Assembly (NCBI GenBank): GCA_030066455.1
Contig: JASJBQ010000120.1
Location: 1 to 10,730 of the forward strand
Length of the DNA: 10,730 nt
Direction: 5' to 3'
Source: Desulfobacterales bacterium
GTDB lineage: Bacteria; Desulfobacterota; Desulfobacteria; Desulfobacterales; UBA5852
Shown here: positions 1 to 7,290 of the stretch, piece after piece
Layout: each line of letters begins with the position of its first letter
Numbering within the stretch: the first letter of the stretch is position 1
The notes under the pieces: model-generated
Databases searched by the model: none
The model's input: the letters and a program-made list of their open reading frames with translations, nothing else
What the model was told of the DNA's origin: nothing
Position numbers and translations under genes: made by a program

Positions 1-294
1 TGGCCGTACTTGCTCATGGGGGCCATCATCCCCATCTTTGCCGCCCCCTGGCTGGTGGGGCAGGTGCTGGGCGGGCTGCTCGGCGCCTTGATCCTAATCC
101 GGGTCAAGGCCGGTTTCGTGAGGTACCTATTGATCGGGTTTATGTTCTTTGCCTGCTTTGGCTTATTGACCAAAGGCCTCGGCATGCTGGGGTTTATCGG
201 CGCCGTGCCGGTGTGGTTGAACGGCCTGATCTTCGTGGTCATTTTTGCCGGCGTTACCCGATCCATTATTAAATTTACCCGGTCCGGGTCCTAA
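1..294 (+). CDS. TauE/SafE-family membrane exporter, C-terminal part (5' end outside window)
   Basis: The frame is open from the first base, so this is the last 97 residues of a gene that starts upstream. The protein is strongly hydrophobic, with about three membrane segments: roughly residues 4-35, 41-62 and 70-88 of the visible part. The stretch GQVLGGLLGALILIRVKAG, followed by a hydrophobic helix and LLTKGLG, resembles the last repeat of TauE/SafE (COG0730) permeases, which end with a G-x-x-x-G helix, a short basic loop and two final helices. Known members move sulfite, sulfoacetate or other small organic anions across the inner membrane, but the substrate cannot be read here. The stop is followed at once by the next gene, another small membrane protein, which suggests co-translation. 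Another polytopic transporter family is the main alternative, because only the C-terminus is visible. Confidence 0.7.
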   Translation, partial: WPYLLMGAIIPIFAAPWLVGQVLGGLLGALILIRVKAGFVRYLLIGFMFFACFGLLTKGLGMLGFIGAVPVWLNGLIFVVIFAGVTRSIIKFTRSGS

Positions 295-304
295 AGGAGG
301 TGAT
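294..304 (+). promoter_or_regulatory. Near-perfect Shine-Dalgarno sequence
   Basis: AAAGGAGGTGATCG starts inside the stop codon of the upstream permease gene and ends just before the ATG at 308. It matches almost the whole anti-Shine-Dalgarno tail of 16S rRNA (complement AAGGAGGTGATC). It fixes the start of the small membrane protein at 308 rather than at the upstream in-frame start at 245. It also implies strong, possibly re-initiating translation directly after the exporter. Confidence 0.85.
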
Positions 305-307
305 CGC

Positions 308-736
308 ATGAATACACCCGAAATACCGAAAATGCCGCGCGCCCAAACAATTTACGGTGCAATCGTGTACTGGGTCACCATCCTGTCATGCATCATCTGC
401 ATGATCGGCCCGGTGGTGTCGGTGGCCTCACCGGACAACAATGTCCTCAATCCCTACAAACTATTCAACGCCATCTTCGAGGGCAAAGACGCCGAAACCG
501 TGTGGGAGGAAGTGGGAGGGGATTTCCCCGGAGGCCATTTTTACCTGAAGCACCTGACATACGGCGACGGTTTTACCCAAGTCGGGCTGGCATTGGGCTG
601 CAGCGTTGCCCTGTGGGCCTTGATCGCCGCAGCTATTTCCTACGCCACGGAAAAGATCTATTTTTATACCGTGCTTTCCATCTGGGTGGCCGGCCTGGTG
701 GCCTTGTCCATGGTGGGCATCGTCGGCATGCATTGA
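308..736 (+). CDS. Small three-helix inner-membrane protein, possibly DUF1634-related partner of the TauE-type exporter
   Basis: The product has 142 residues. Three membrane segments are visible: about residues 15-40, 92-113 and 119-141. They are separated by a hydrophilic loop (about 41-88) containing EGKDAETVWEEVGGDFPGG. The last two helices are joined by a short charged turn (ATEKIYFY), which resembles the end of DUF1634 proteins. Genes of that family are often found beside TauE/SafE permeases, as here. The loop is longer than I expect for DUF1634, so the family call is tentative. The start at 308 is set by the strong ribosome site 4 bases upstream; the gene begins 13 bases after the exporter stop. 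A role as an accessory subunit of the exporter is inferred from position. No catalytic residues are recognisable. Confidence 0.75.
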   Translation: MNTPEIPKMPRAQTIYGAIVYWVTILSCIICMIGPVVSVASPDNNVLNPYKLFNAIFEGKDAETVWEEVGGDFPGGHFYLKHLTYGDGFTQVGLALGCSVALWALIAAAISYATEKIYFYTVLSIWVAGLVALSMVGIVGMH

Positions 737-853
737 CAACCGCGATGACCGTTGCGATGAAAACCTTTTCCGGTGACGATCATCCAAAAAGAAGGCTAAA
801 CGCTCTTGTTTCCGCATGGACGCGAGGCAGGAAAAGTTTCGGGGGGAAGGAAT
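737..853. other. Short intergenic spacer before usp
   Basis: These 117 bases separate the three-helix protein from the universal stress protein. I see no good -35/-10 pair and no stem-loop followed by a T run. Only the GGGGGGAAGG ribosome site at its right end (841-850) is clear. Read-through transcription from the exporter genes is therefore plausible but unproven. Confidence 0.5.
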
Positions 854-1312
854 ATGGTAAAGGATAATCACGATTGTCCCCTGACCCGGGGCGAACGCAT
901 TCTCGTGGCGGTCGACGGCTCCAAATTCAGTGATGCGGCCGTTGATCAGGCCGTCAGCCTGGGCGGTGTCTGTAACAGTCAAATTTTCGTTATCAGCGTC
1001 GTCGATCTCTACCCGGAGCAGATGGCCGTGGCGCCGGCCCTGGTGGAGAAGATGTCGCAAGAGGTCCGCGAGCACCTCGACCGCGCCGCCGAAAAAATCG
1101 AGAAGGCCAACATCGCCTGTGAGACGATTGTCCACATGGGCGGCACACCCCACGAATTCATCGTTCAGGAGGCCCGGGAGCGAGCGGTGGATCTGATTGT
1201 CATGGGAACCAAGGGCCGTACGGGACTAGACCGGGTGATTTTGGGCAGCGTGTCTCAGAACGTTATCGGCCACGCACCGTGTGCGGTTCTCGTGGTGCCA
1301 TACAATGTCTAG
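854..1312 (+). CDS. Universal stress protein, UspA family (single domain, ATP-binding type)
   Basis: The product has 152 residues, typical of a single Usp domain. The first strand reads RILVAVDGS, with the conserved Asp at D21. Near the C-terminus lies the ATP-binding pattern G-x2-G-x9-G-S (G118, G121, G131, S132), followed by the usual final strand HAPCAVLVVP. Members with this pattern bind ATP and act as soluble cytoplasmic dimers in stress and energy-state responses, so this one is expected to be of the nucleotide-binding class. The start at 854 has GGAAGG just upstream. An in-frame ATG at 806 would add 16 residues with no family similarity and no good ribosome site. The gene sits between membrane exporter genes and a CBS protein, another adenine-nucleotide-sensing domain, so regulation of transport by energy charge is a reasonable inference. 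Confidence 0.95.
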   Translation: MVKDNHDCPLTRGERILVAVDGSKFSDAAVDQAVSLGGVCNSQIFVISVVDLYPEQMAVAPALVEKMSQEVREHLDRAAEKIEKANIACETIVHMGGTPHEFIVQEARERAVDLIVMGTKGRTGLDRVILGSVSQNVIGHAPCAVLVVPYNV

Positions 1313-1397
1313 ACCGGGGGCAGACCCGCATCCAGGGGCTGACCGGTGTGTGATCGGTCTCTGGCCAATGCCGTGGAACGGCGTATCCGGCGCAGGG

Positions 1398-1425
1398 CCG
1401 TTGTTAAACCAATGTTTGGTAACGG
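1398..1425 (+). other. Imperfect hairpin upstream of the CBS gene
   Basis: CCGTT (1398-1402) pairs with AACGG (1421-1425), and ACCAA (1408-1412) pairs with TTGGT (1416-1420) around a TGT loop. Five unpaired bases bulge on the left side. No T run follows, so it is not a standard terminator. It lies in the 233-base gap between usp and the CBS gene and could be a leader structure or chance. The rest of that gap (1313-1545) shows no gene and no clear promoter. Confidence 0.3.
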
Positions 1426-1545
1426 TGTCCGAGGAAAGCCCCGGCGTCAGATGGCGTCCTCGTATGCGCGGGGCAAGGCGGATTGCCCATTTTCCCGGGA
1501 TACCGGCCCGATCCGTCCCATAACCCTCAGCTAAAGGGGGGTCAC

Positions 1546-2100
1546 ATGAAAACATATAATCTTCAAGATATCATGGTCCCGCTTTCGGAGTATGCCACCG
1601 TGCCCGAAGAGGCGACCCTGTTCGAGGCGGTGGCCGCGCTGGAGCAGGCACAGGAGGCTTTCGATAAGGCGCGGTATCGCCACAGAGCCATTCTGGTGCT
1701 GGATAAGGATCAGCAGGTCATCGGCAAAATCAGCCAGATGGACGTCCTCAGGGCCCTTGAGCCCAAATACCATGAGATGCTGGACCGCCGCCAACTGTGG
1801 ACTTACGGATTTACGGCGGAGTTTATGAAATCGATGCTTGAGGACTATCATCTTTTCGATGGGCCCATGCAGGACATCTGTCGTAAAGCCGGTGCCCAAA
1901 ATGTCAAAAAATTTATGCATCTTCCGGCCGAGGAAGAAATCATCCCCGCGACGGCTTCACTGGATGAGGCCATCCATCAGATGGTTTTGGGACAACACCA
2001 GTCGCTTCTGGTGGCCCGGGATGAACGCATCGTGGGCATTTTACGCTTAACGGATGTTTTTGCCACCATCCACCAGGTCATGCTGGCATGTGAAACCTAG
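1546..2100 (+). CDS. CBS-domain pair protein
   Basis: The product has 184 residues. The first CBS domain spans about residues 6-72 (DIMVPLSEYATVPEEATLFE ... HRAILVLDKDQQVIGKISQMD, D66). The second spans about 122-180 (FMHLPAEEEIIPATASLDEA ... HQSLLVARDERIVGILRLTD, D170). Both end in the VIG-K/L-x-x-x-D pattern that closes the adenosine-nucleotide pocket of a Bateman module. There is no attached enzyme or transporter domain, so it is a stand-alone soluble sensor that probably binds AMP, ADP, ATP or a related ligand. About 50 residues between the domains (67-121) are charged and probably helical. The start at 1546 is preceded by AAAGGGGGG. An in-frame ATG at 1483 would add 21 unlikely residues and is rejected. 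It may act with the UspA protein upstream. Confidence 0.9.
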   Translation: MKTYNLQDIMVPLSEYATVPEEATLFEAVAALEQAQEAFDKARYRHRAILVLDKDQQVIGKISQMDVLRALEPKYHEMLDRRQLWTYGFTAEFMKSMLEDYHLFDGPMQDICRKAGAQNVKKFMHLPAEEEIIPATASLDEAIHQMVLGQHQSLLVARDERIVGILRLTDVFATIHQVMLACET

Positions 2101-2228
2101 CGCTGCAAGGCGGGCTGAATGGGTGTCACAGCCAAGCAGCTTCACTTGGTTTAAGTTTGGAAACACGACATCACCGACAGAAGTTCCGCGCAAGACGGAT
2201 GCGGCCGCCCTTTGCGGCCAACTGATGA

Positions 2229-2375
2229 TGGTTCACGGCACCCTGCCCTGAACTCACGGCGCGGCTCATGGTCTCGGGCGTCAACCTGCACATCGCCGAC
2301 AAGAACCCTCCCCTGGGCATCGTCCTGATCGCCCTGTCCGCCAAAAGGTTCATCCGGCGTGTGGGACGCCAATGA
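2229..2375 (+). pseudogene. Possible gene remnant or very small ORF
   Basis: After a stop at 2226-2228 the frame reads WFTAPCPELTARLMVSGVNL and continues through a hydrophobic stretch (PPLGIVLIALSA) to a basic end (KRFIRRVGRQ) and a TGA at 2373-2375. Codon use is GC-rich and gene-like for this short run. It could be the tail of a decayed gene, or a 35-residue small protein starting at ATG 2268. There is no clear ribosome site at that ATG. I do not recognise a family. Confidence 0.25.
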
Positions 2376-2401
2376 AACCGCCACGGTGGTCCGCGCACAC
2401 C

Positions 2402-2436
2402 TTGTAATGCATTGATTTTTTTAGTAGAGTTAAAAT
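2402..2436 (+). promoter_or_regulatory. Weak candidate promoter ahead of the PAS gene
   Basis: TAAAAT at 2431-2436 fits the -10 consensus at five of six positions and sits in the only AT-rich island of this gap. No well-spaced -35 is present: TTGATT at 2412 is only 13 bases away, and TTGTAA at 2402 is 23 away. A transcript from here would have a leader of about 260 bases carrying the inverted repeat. Confidence 0.2.
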
Positions 2437-2526
2437 CATGCGGTTCCAAACCGCCGGCATTGGATCCTCCGGCAAATCAACCATGCGGTTGCCTTCTTCT
2501 GTATGCTTTTAGTTATCAGATAGCCG

Positions 2527-2571
2527 GGTTTCGGGCGTCAGGATCTTTCCCGCCACCTGACACCCGAAACC
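2527..2571. repeat. Inverted repeat with 16-base arms
   Basis: GGTTTCGGGCGTCAGG (2527-2542) faces CCTGACACCCGAAACC (2556-2571) across a 13-base loop. The arms pair at 15 of 16 positions; the one mismatch is C-A on the + strand but a G-U wobble on the - strand transcript. No T run follows on either side, so a standard terminator is not supported. A REP-like or other dispersed palindrome, or a protein-binding site or leader structure for the PAS gene, are options. Confidence 0.65.
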
Positions 2572-2702
2572 AGCAACCTGTTGATTGGCACACGATCCAG
2601 CCACCGTTTTCACCCTGTGCGACCGCAACCAGGTTTTGACAGCGGGGTGGGGCCACAGCGGCAACATCGCCTACAGGTCCTACAGCGTGAGGGAGAACCT
2701 CG

Positions 2703-5700
2703 ATGCCGCCAAAACCAACCCACGAAGAACTGACCCGGCAGGTGGACGCGCTGCAGGCGGAAGTCGACACGCTGCGTCAAACCGCGGGCAAACGCCGTCT
2801 GGCCGAGGAGAAGTTCTCCAAGGCCTTCCACAACTGCCCGGTCTGGGTGGTTTTGAGCACCCTGGCCGACGGACGCTACGTCGAGGTCAACGCCACTTTT
2901 CTGAAAGCCACCGGCTTCGAACGCCATCAGGTCATCGGCCGCACGGCGGCGGAAATCGGCACCTGGAACGATCTGCGTGACCGCGACGCGATTATCGCGG
3001 CGATCCAGGAACAGGGGGCGGTGCAGAATGTCGAAGTGCTGCGGCGCGACCGCTCCGGTCGAGCAATCCAGATGCTGTTCTTCGGAGAGGAAATCGAAAT
3101 CGACGGCGTCGCCCATCTGCTTTCCACGTCGATCGATATCACGGCCCAGCGGGCCACCGAAGACGCCCTGCGCCGGGCCAAAGAAAATTTGGAAACCGAG
3201 GTGGCGGAAAGAACCGCCAATCTGGCTCGGGCCAACCAGGCGCTGAAACGTGAAATCGCGCAGCGCAAACAGGTCGAAGCGGCGCTGAGCGAATCAGAAA
3301 GACAGTACCGTTCCCTCGTGGACAACTCCCTGGTTGGCATCTACACCACCGACATCGAGGGCCGCATGCTCTACGCCAACCAGGCCCTGGCCCGCATGTT
3401 CGGCTACGACACCACCGAGACGTTCATGGCCGAGGGCGTGGTCAGCCGTTATCGGGACCCGGCCGACCGCGCACGCCTGATCGAACGACTCAAGGCGGGC
3501 GCCAAAATCGACCATTTCGAGGCGCATCTGCTGGACCGCGACGGCCGCCCGGTCACCGCCATACTGTGCGCCACCCTCGAAGGCGATCGGATCTCGGGGG
3601 TCCTGACCGATATCACCGCCAGAAAAACGATCGAGACCGCCCTGCATGAAAGCGAGGAACGCTACCGCCGGCTGCTGGAGAGCAACCCCGATGCTGTTTT
3701 CTGTCATCGCGAGGGCATCATCATCCTGGCCAACCCCGCTGCCGTCGCCCTGTTCGGTGCGACCTCGGCGGAAGATCTCCTGGGGCGTGATTTCTACACG
3801 CTGGTGCACCCGGACGATGCCTTCAAAATGAAAAAGCGGCGCGACCGCGTCGTGGAAACGGGCGCCCCGGCGCCCCTGATGACCGCCACCTTCCTCCAGG
3901 TGGACGGGCGGGAGGTCGCGGTGGAGGTGGGGGGCACCCTCGTTCTCCTGGACAACGTGCCCACCGTGCAGACCGTGGCCCGCGACATCAGTGCGCGCGT
4001 CCGGGCCGATGCCGCCCTTGTGGAAAGCGAGAACCGGCTGCGCCTGATCACCAACCATCTTCCACATGCCATGGTCTATCAGCTCGCGGTCCGACCGGAC
4101 GGCAGCCGGTCGTTCCTGCACGTGAGCGACAACATACGGCAACTCCACGGGCTGTCGCCCTATGACGTCATGGCCAACGCGGGGCTTCTCTACGACCAGG
4201 TTCTGCCCGAATACACCGCCGAACTGGAGCGGCTGGAAAACCGGGCGCTAAAGGAACTGGCGACCTTCCGTTGTGAAATGCAATGTCGGCTGCCCCACGG
4301 GGAAACCCGCTGGTTTGAACTCGTATCCACGCCGCGCGTACGCGCCGACGGGGCGGTGGTCTTCGACGGCATCGACACCGACATCACCGAGCGCAAACGG
4401 GCCGAAGAATTGCTGCGCCACAGCCGGGAACAGTTCAAACGCCTGTTCACCCACGCCAACGTGGGCATCGCCCTGCACGATCTCGTCCGCGACCCGCAGG
4501 GCCGCCCGGTGGACTATGTCCTGACCGACGTGAATCCGGCCTACACGCGCATCGTGGGTCTGGAACACGACGCGGTGGTCGGCCGCAAGGCCAGCCAGAT
4601 CTACGGCGCGGACAAGGCGCCTTACCTGGACACCTTCGCCGCCGTGGCCGACAGCGGCGCGGCCACGGCGTTCGAGACCTACTTTCCGCCAATGAAGCGC
4701 CATTTCCGGGTAGTGGTCTACTGCCCCCGAGCAGGGTCGTTCGCCACCATCTTCGATGACATCACCGACCGCTACCACACCGAGCAGGAATTGCGCGACA
4801 GCCTGGCCTACAACAAGGTCCTCTTCCAAGAGTCGCACATCCCTCACGTGGTGCTGGATCCGGTCACCGGCCGGTTCACGGACTGCAACCCGGCGGCCGT
4901 CAGGATCTATGCGCTGCACGATCGTGATGAAGTCATCGGGAAAAGTCCGCTGGATGTCTCCGCGCCGGTGCAGTATGACGGCAACCATTCGGTCGATGCG
5001 GCCGCGCAGCATGTCAAAAAGGCCATGCAGCAGAAGGCGCATCGCTTCGAGTGGCGCCACCAGCGGCCCGACGGCACGATCTGGGATGCCGAGGTCTACC
5101 TGATGACCTTCACCCATGGCAACCGCCCCATGCTCCAGTTCTCGCTCCAGGACATCACCGCCCGCCGTCTGGCCCAGCAGGCCCTGGCCGACTCGGAACG
5201 GCGCCTGAACGATATCATCGATTTCCTGCCCGACGCCACCTGGGTCATCGACAGGGAGGGCCGCGTCATTGCCTGGAACCGGGCGGTCGAACGATTGACC
5301 GGCGTCAAAAAGGATGACATGCTCGGCAAGGGTGAATATGCGCATGCGGTGCCCTTTTACGGGCACCCGCGCCCCACCCTCGTGAATCTCCTGCTGCACC
5401 GGGATCGCGAATGGGAGTCGAAGTATTTTAATCTCAAGGAGGAAGACGGCATGCTGATCGCCGGGGACTCCTTCCACCCCCGCATGGGCGAAGGGGAGCG
5501 CTATCTCTCGGCCACGGCGGCCAAACTCTTCAACGCCCAGGGCCGTGTCGTGGGCGGCATCCAGTCGGTCCGGGACATTACGACGGCCAAGCACGCGGAA
5601 GAGGAACGCGAAAAACTCATCACCGAGTTGAAGCAGGCACTCACCGAGGTGCGGACGCTGAGCGGGCTCTTGCCGATCTGCGCCCAATGCAAGAAAATCC

Positions 5701-5852
5701 GCGACGACCGCGGCTACTGGAACCAGATCGAAATCTATATCCGCGAGCGTACCGACGCCGATTTCAGCCACGGCGTGTGTCCCGACTGTGCCCGGGCACT
5801 CTATCCCGGCCTCGACCTCAATTTCGACCCGACAGCGGATAAAAACAACTGA
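2703..5852 (+). CDS. Multi-PAS sensor protein with C-terminal CxxC...CxxC module, no kinase domain
   Basis: The product has 1049 residues and no signal peptide or membrane segment, so it is probably cytoplasmic. After a short coiled coil (about 5-40) come seven PAS-like units starting near residues 40, 202, 321, 446, 578, 705 and 835. Most end in the PAC-type DIT motif, such as SIDITAQR, VLTDITARK, DTDITERK, DDITDRY, QDITARR and RDITTAK. Helical linkers join them; the one at about 155-200 is a long coiled coil. The tail (986-1035) reads LSGLLPICAQCKKIRDDRGY and ends in GVCPDCARALYP. C993/C996 and C1026/C1029 form a likely metal-binding or redox four-cysteine site. I find no H-box, HATPase, GGDEF, EAL or HTH domain. 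Automated annotation may call it a histidine kinase, which the sequence does not support. It probably signals through partner proteins. GAGGGAGA sits 6 bases before the start. Confidence 0.9.
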   Translation: MPPKPTHEELTRQVDALQAEVDTLRQTAGKRRLAEEKFSKAFHNCPVWVVLSTLADGRYVEVNATFLKATGFERHQVIGRTAAEIGTWNDLRDRDAIIAAIQEQGAVQNVEVLRRDRSGRAIQMLFFGEEIEIDGVAHLLSTSIDITAQRATEDALRRAKENLETEVAERTANLARANQALKREIAQRKQVEAALSESERQYRSLVDNSLVGIYTTDIEGRMLYANQALARMFGYDTTETFMAEGVVSRYRDPADRARLIERLKAGAKIDHFEAHLLDRDGRPVTAILCATLEGDRISGVLTDITARKTIETALHESEERYRRLLESNPDAVFCHREGIIILANPAAVALFGATSAEDLLGRDFYTLVHPDDAFKMKKRRDRVVETGAPAPLMTATFLQVDGREVAVEVGGTLVLLDNVPTVQTVARDISARVRADAALVESENRLRLITNHLPHAMVYQLAVRPDGSRSFLHVSDNIRQLHGLSPYDVMANAGLLYDQVLPEYTAELERLENRALKELATFRCEMQCRLPHGETRWFELVSTPRVRADGAVVFDGIDTDITERKRAEELLRHSREQFKRLFTHANVGIALHDLVRDPQGRPVDYVLTDVNPAYTRIVGLEHDAVVGRKASQIYGADKAPYLDTFAAVADSGAATAFETYFPPMKRHFRVVVYCPRAGSFATIFDDITDRYHTEQELRDSLAYNKVLFQESHIPHVVLDPVTGRFTDCNPAAVRIYALHDRDEVIGKSPLDVSAPVQYDGNHSVDAAAQHVKKAMQQKAHRFEWRHQRPDGTIWDAEVYLMTFTHGNRPMLQFSLQDITARRLAQQALADSERRLNDIIDFLPDATWVIDREGRVIAWNRAVERLTGVKKDDMLGKGEYAHAVPFYGHPRPTLVNLLLHRDREWESKYFNLKEEDGMLIAGDSFHPRMGEGERYLSATAAKLFNAQGRVVGGIQSVRDITTAKHAEEEREKLITELKQALTEVRTLSGLLPICAQCKKIRDDRGYWNQIEIYIRERTDADFSHGVCPDCARALYPGLDLNFDPTADKNN

Positions 5853-5866
5853 ATGACGGGCCACAG

Positions 5867-5876
5867 AAAAGGAGGG
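5867..5876 (+). promoter_or_regulatory. Orphan Shine-Dalgarno sequence
   Basis: AAAAGGAGGG lies 14 bases after the PAS gene stop but has no ATG, GTG or TTG at a workable distance. The next ATG (5897) is 20 bases away and opens a frame of only 10 codons. It looks like the ribosome site of a former downstream gene whose body has been lost or displaced. Confidence 0.4.
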
Positions 5877-6083
5877 CATCAGAGTCATCGGGTTTCATGT
5901 CCGCCTTGGTGTCCGCGTTTATCGATTGATTAATTTAGTCCCATTTTTGCATCTACAACCTTGCAATGAATAGATAATCATCGGTCATCACGCTTGATAC
6001 GATAATGCAAATACGCTTTTCGGGTTTTCCCCTGGGGTGAATCCTCAGGCTGGGGTCGACTTTACCATGTTGTTCACTTTATC

Positions 6084-6112
6084 TTGACAACAAAACTTAA
6101 TGTGATTACCCG
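6084..6112 (+). promoter_or_regulatory. Candidate -35 box for the methyltransferase-secA-like pair
   Basis: TTGACA at 6084-6089 is a perfect sigma-70 -35 hexamer in an AT-rich context. The region 15-17 bases downstream (ATTACC or TTACCC) is a poor -10. A transcript from here would carry a leader of about 340 bases. TAAAAT near 6280 is an alternative -10 with only a weak, badly spaced -35 (TTGCGG, 19 bases away). Confidence 0.25.
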
Positions 6113-6453
6113 GAAATGTGTAGGTTTGGCTGGTGATCGCTTCTAAATGCGTGGGGCCGGTTGCATCGTAACTCCTGCGAAGACGAAGGCTTATTCCGGT
6201 ACACAATTATCCATTTTCGATTCATCTGTTTTAAATAAGCAGTATCTCATCTCTTTTGCGGTCAGCGCGCTTAATAAAGGTAAAATCAAGCGATGTTGCC
6301 TGTTTTTCAGCATTTTAGCCGGTCATGTCAAAGATTCTGTCTTATGGATCGGTTTTGTCGTACCGATACGCAGCATCCTTATCTGGATTGATAAAATATA
6401 CCGAACCAAATGGTGTTTTTCTAAATGTAATTTTTCCCGGCCGGCAATACGAT

Positions 6454-7266
6454 ATGAAGCAGAACAGGCTATATTGGGACCGCCTCGCGGAAAATTACTG
6501 CGAGCGGGTCATATCACCATTTTACGATGGGGAAACGACAGAATTATTTTTCAGGGCGGTGAAAGGTCTACATACGGTTTGGGCATCAGACAGAAAGAGG
6601 GATCAGAAAGACAACTCGATTCTCGACATCGGTTGTGGAAAAGGGCTGTTCTTTGGTATTCTGCAGCGTGGATGGGGAGATGTCCCTTCTAAGCGCCATC
6701 TCACCGGTATTGATTCTTCACCCGAGATGATCCGGTATGCGAATGAAAATCAGACCGGAGGTTTACTTGTGCGGGGTGATAATACGCGGCTCCCATTTAA
6801 ATCTTCCGGATTTGATGAGGTCTATTCTATCAACTCGTTTCTGATTCCCGAAAGAGAGAGCAGACTCAAATGTTTTGCGGAATCTTTTCGTGTGCTAAAA
6901 CCGGGCGGGATATTTACCGGTCTTTTCCCGAGCAATGAAAACCACCTGGAACAGTCATATGCGATTAAAGAGTGTTTTCTCAGGGAAAAAAAATATACCG
7001 ATGAAGACGAGGCTTTACATGCAGTTTACAAAGAATTGACTTTTAGAGGGTACGATCCGGTCGGAGGTTTTATAGAAGCCAATAACGGGGATATGCGACA
7101 GAAGCTTTATGCGAAGTATGAACTTGAAGATCTTCTGGAAACAGCAGGCTTCACGCTGCGAAAGATCGTACCTTTTTATTACCCCGTGGCAGTGATCAAA
7201 CACTTCGATTTGACGGTTAGAAATAACATACTCTATGACTGGCTTCTTATTGCCACCAAAAGGTGA
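6454..7266 (+). CDS. Class I SAM-dependent methyltransferase, unknown substrate
   Basis: From ATG 6454 the product has 270 residues. The Rossmann-type SAM site is clear: motif I ILDIGCGKG (56-64), the acidic residue after strand 2 in LTGIDSSPEMI (D87), the FDEVYSINSFLI strand (120-131), and the LKPGGIFTGLF hairpin (148-158) of the Methyltransf_11/25 type. The N-terminus (MKQNRLYWDRLAENYCERVI) is a usual opening for small-molecule or protein methyltransferases. The C-terminal 100 residues are family-specific and I do not recognise them. The frame extends to ATG 6325 (313 residues), but the added segment looks non-coding. Neither start has a good ribosome site, so the start is uncertain. G+C is low for this window. 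The gene ends 24 bases before the SecA-like gene, so the two are probably one operon and may serve one process. Confidence 0.85.
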   Translation: MKQNRLYWDRLAENYCERVISPFYDGETTELFFRAVKGLHTVWASDRKRDQKDNSILDIGCGKGLFFGILQRGWGDVPSKRHLTGIDSSPEMIRYANENQTGGLLVRGDNTRLPFKSSGFDEVYSINSFLIPERESRLKCFAESFRVLKPGGIFTGLFPSNENHLEQSYAIKECFLREKKYTDEDEALHAVYKELTFRGYDPVGGFIEANNGDMRQKLYAKYELEDLLETAGFTLRKIVPFYYPVAVIKHFDLTVRNNILYDWLLIATKR

Positions 7267-7280
7267 TATCGGCGATAACC

Positions 7281-7285
7281 AGGTG
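7281..7285 (+). promoter_or_regulatory. Ribosome site of the SecA-like gene
   Basis: AGGTG lies 5 bases before the ATG at 7291, inside the 24-base gap after the methyltransferase stop. It supports this start and coupled expression of the two genes. Confidence 0.6.
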
Positions 7286-7290
7286 CGATA

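Larger units (their letters stand above)
2101..2702. other. 600-base gap without a convincing gene
   Basis: Frames here are short and have poor amino-acid composition. The stretch holds a coding-like remnant (2229-2375), an AT-rich patch with TAAAAT (2402-2440), an inverted repeat (2527-2571) and, at its right end, the ribosome site GAGGGAGA (2689-2696) of the PAS gene. I see no tRNA-like cloverleaf and no CRISPR-type repetition. Confidence 0.6.
5853..6453. other. Non-coding junction into an AT-richer segment
   Basis: About 600 bases lie between the PAS gene and the chosen methyltransferase start. Base composition changes here from GC-rich to about 45% G+C. The segment holds an orphan ribosome site at 5867 and a TTGACA box at 6084. 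I see no conserved-looking protein in any frame, no tRNA, and no transposase or integrase remnant. A long leader or an insertion junction would both fit. Confidence 0.6.

Noticed and set aside
461..1153. 230-codon open frame on the - strand
   Set aside because: It lies antisense to the three-helix protein and the UspA gene, both of which have clear family features, and it has no recognisable motif.
1427..1450. GTCCGAGGAAAGCCCCGGC resembles the conserved GAGGAAAGTCCGGGC signature of RNase P RNA
   Set aside because: Only this short match is present; the 233-base gap is too short for an RNase P RNA and the other conserved blocks are missing.
2703..5852. PAS protein as a histidine kinase
   Set aside because: No H-box, N-, G1- or G2-box follows the last PAS unit; the gene ends about 50 residues after the first CxxC.
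4248..5888. 546-codon open frame on the - strand
   Set aside because: It is the antisense shadow of the PAS gene; GC-rich codon use on the + strand keeps this frame open. Its translation has no domain pattern.
6325..6453. Upstream extension of the methyltransferase to ATG 6325
   Set aside because: The added 43 residues look non-coding and the ATG has no ribosome site; the family-like N-terminus begins at 6454. Neither start is proven.
6147..6692. 181-codon + strand frame overlapping the methyltransferase start
   Set aside because: Its second half overlaps the SAM-binding methyltransferase in another frame, its composition is random-like, and it has no ribosome site.
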